Assembly (NCBI GenBank): GCA_025352525.1
Contig: JANXTG010000181.1
Location: forward strand, 1-33,103
From: Ferruginibacter sp.
GTDB lineage: Bacteria > Bacteroidota > Bacteroidia > Chitinophagales > Chitinophagaceae
DNA length: 33,103 bases
Reading direction: 5' to 3'
In this document: in pieces, positions 32,673 to 33,103 of the stretch
Position numbering within the stretch: the first letter of the stretch is position 1
How the letters are laid out: each line of letters opens with the position of its first letter
Position numbers and translations under genes: made by a program
The notes under the pieces: generated by a model
Databases searched by the model: none
The model's input: the letters and a program-made list of their open reading frames with translations, nothing else
Told to the model about the DNA's origin: nothing

Positions 32673-33103
32673 ATGAAAGAATTATTTTTATTGGCAATTG
32701 TTATCATGGTCTTTGTGGTCATATTTCAAATTGCAAAAGCGAGCGAATACGTTAGTGTATTAAAAGGAGAAGAAAAAACACGCAAACAGAATAATAAAAT
32801 AAACGGATTTTTGTTAATAGCTTTTTTAATTTTTGGATTAATAGGAGTTTACGTTTGTAATGAATGGTTTTTTCATAAAACACTTTTTCCGCAAGGTTCT
32901 GCCTCAGTTGAAGGTGAAAAGATTGATTTTATGTTATACCTAACAATTGGTGTAACGGGGTTTATTTTTATAATGACCCAGATATTACTTTTTTGGTTCG
33001 CATTTAAATATCAGGAAAAAGAAGGTAAAAAAGCATTCTTCTTTCCACACAATACAAAGCTTGAGTTGCTTTGGACAACAGTGCCTGCAATTTTCTTAAC
33101 TAT
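32673..33103 (+). CDS. coxB: Cytochrome c oxidase subunit II, N-terminal part (3' end outside window)
   Basis: An open frame from ATG 32673 to the end of the window (~143 residues) without a stop. It has a hydrophobic N-terminal segment (MKELFLLAIVIMVFVVIFQI) and two further helices, FLLIAFLIFGLIGVYVCNEW and FMLYLTIGVTGFIFIMTQIL. KLELLWTTVPAIFL near the end is the hallmark of CoxB just before the CuA domain. The CuA ligands lie outside the window. Its place directly after actF fits the common act-cox order in Bacteroidota, where ACIII hands electrons to an aa3-type oxidase. An in-frame stop just past the window cannot be ruled out. Confidence 0.88.
   Translation, partial: MKELFLLAIVIMVFVVIFQIAKASEYVSVLKGEEKTRKQNNKINGFLLIAFLIFGLIGVYVCNEWFFHKTLFPQGSASVEGEKIDFMLYLTIGVTGFIFIMTQILLFWFAFKYQEKEGKKAFFFPHNTKLELLWTTVPAIFLT

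Overview
The window looks like a chromosomal segment of a Bacteroidota bacterium, most likely of the Chitinophagaceae or a close relative. The evidence is moderately AT-rich DNA, Bacteroidota-type -7 promoter elements (TAnnTTTG) in front of several genes, lipoproteins with short lipoboxes, a futalosine-pathway menaquinone gene (mqnC), a fused alpha/beta E1 dehydrogenase, and an alternative complex III (ACIII) operon leading into cytochrome c oxidase. No rRNA, tRNA, CRISPR array, transposase or phage structural gene was seen. The family-level placement is inference.

Layout. 1-700: 3' end of an alpha-2-macroglobulin gene with a short GC-rich palindromic repeat inside its reading frame. 700-1750: a small secreted SnoaL/DUF4440-like protein between dispersed palindromic repeats. 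1750-3400 (minus): a glutathione-independent formaldehyde dehydrogenase (fdhA) downstream of a GlcG/HbpS-like gene. 3400-4750: a very AT-rich stretch with no convincing intact gene but traces of coding sequence. Copies of one palindromic repeat lie on both sides of this fdhA block. 4750-6100 (minus): an EamA transporter overlapping a GNAT acetyltransferase, divergent from lysS (plus). 8000-11100 (minus): a small membrane protein, uvrB and a lipoprotein. 11500-13800: a GAF protein, a conserved unknown protein and a fasciclin lipoprotein. 13800-16200: mqnC divergent from a secreted aspartyl protease whose signal peptide has no normal start codon. 16250-19240: a pair of M16 peptidase-family proteins and a small membrane protein. 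19470-21490: fused 2-oxoacid dehydrogenase E1. 21490-23250 (minus): a DUF6787-like membrane protein, purN and a carboxypeptidase-regulatory-like protein. 23400 to the end (plus): actA-actB-actC-actD-actE-actF and the start of coxB.

How the genes work together. The act-cox cluster encodes a menaquinol-oxidising, bc1-independent respiratory module: ActC/ActF membrane subunits, ActB iron-sulfur subunit, ActA and ActE haem c subunits, then the CuA subunit of the terminal oxidase. MqnC, encoded about 9 kb away, makes the menaquinone that such a complex oxidises. This ActA carries six CxxCH sites because a mono-haem cytochrome c domain precedes the penta-haem part. A 14-codon reading frame starts just after the promoter-like element and ends with a TGA overlapping the actA ATG.

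The points most worth a second look are the actA leader reading frame, the ATT start or frameshift of the aspartyl protease, three genes with promoter elements only 3-4 nt before the ATG (possible leaderless mRNAs), the repeat-bounded fdhA block, and the repeat translated inside the macroglobulin gene.
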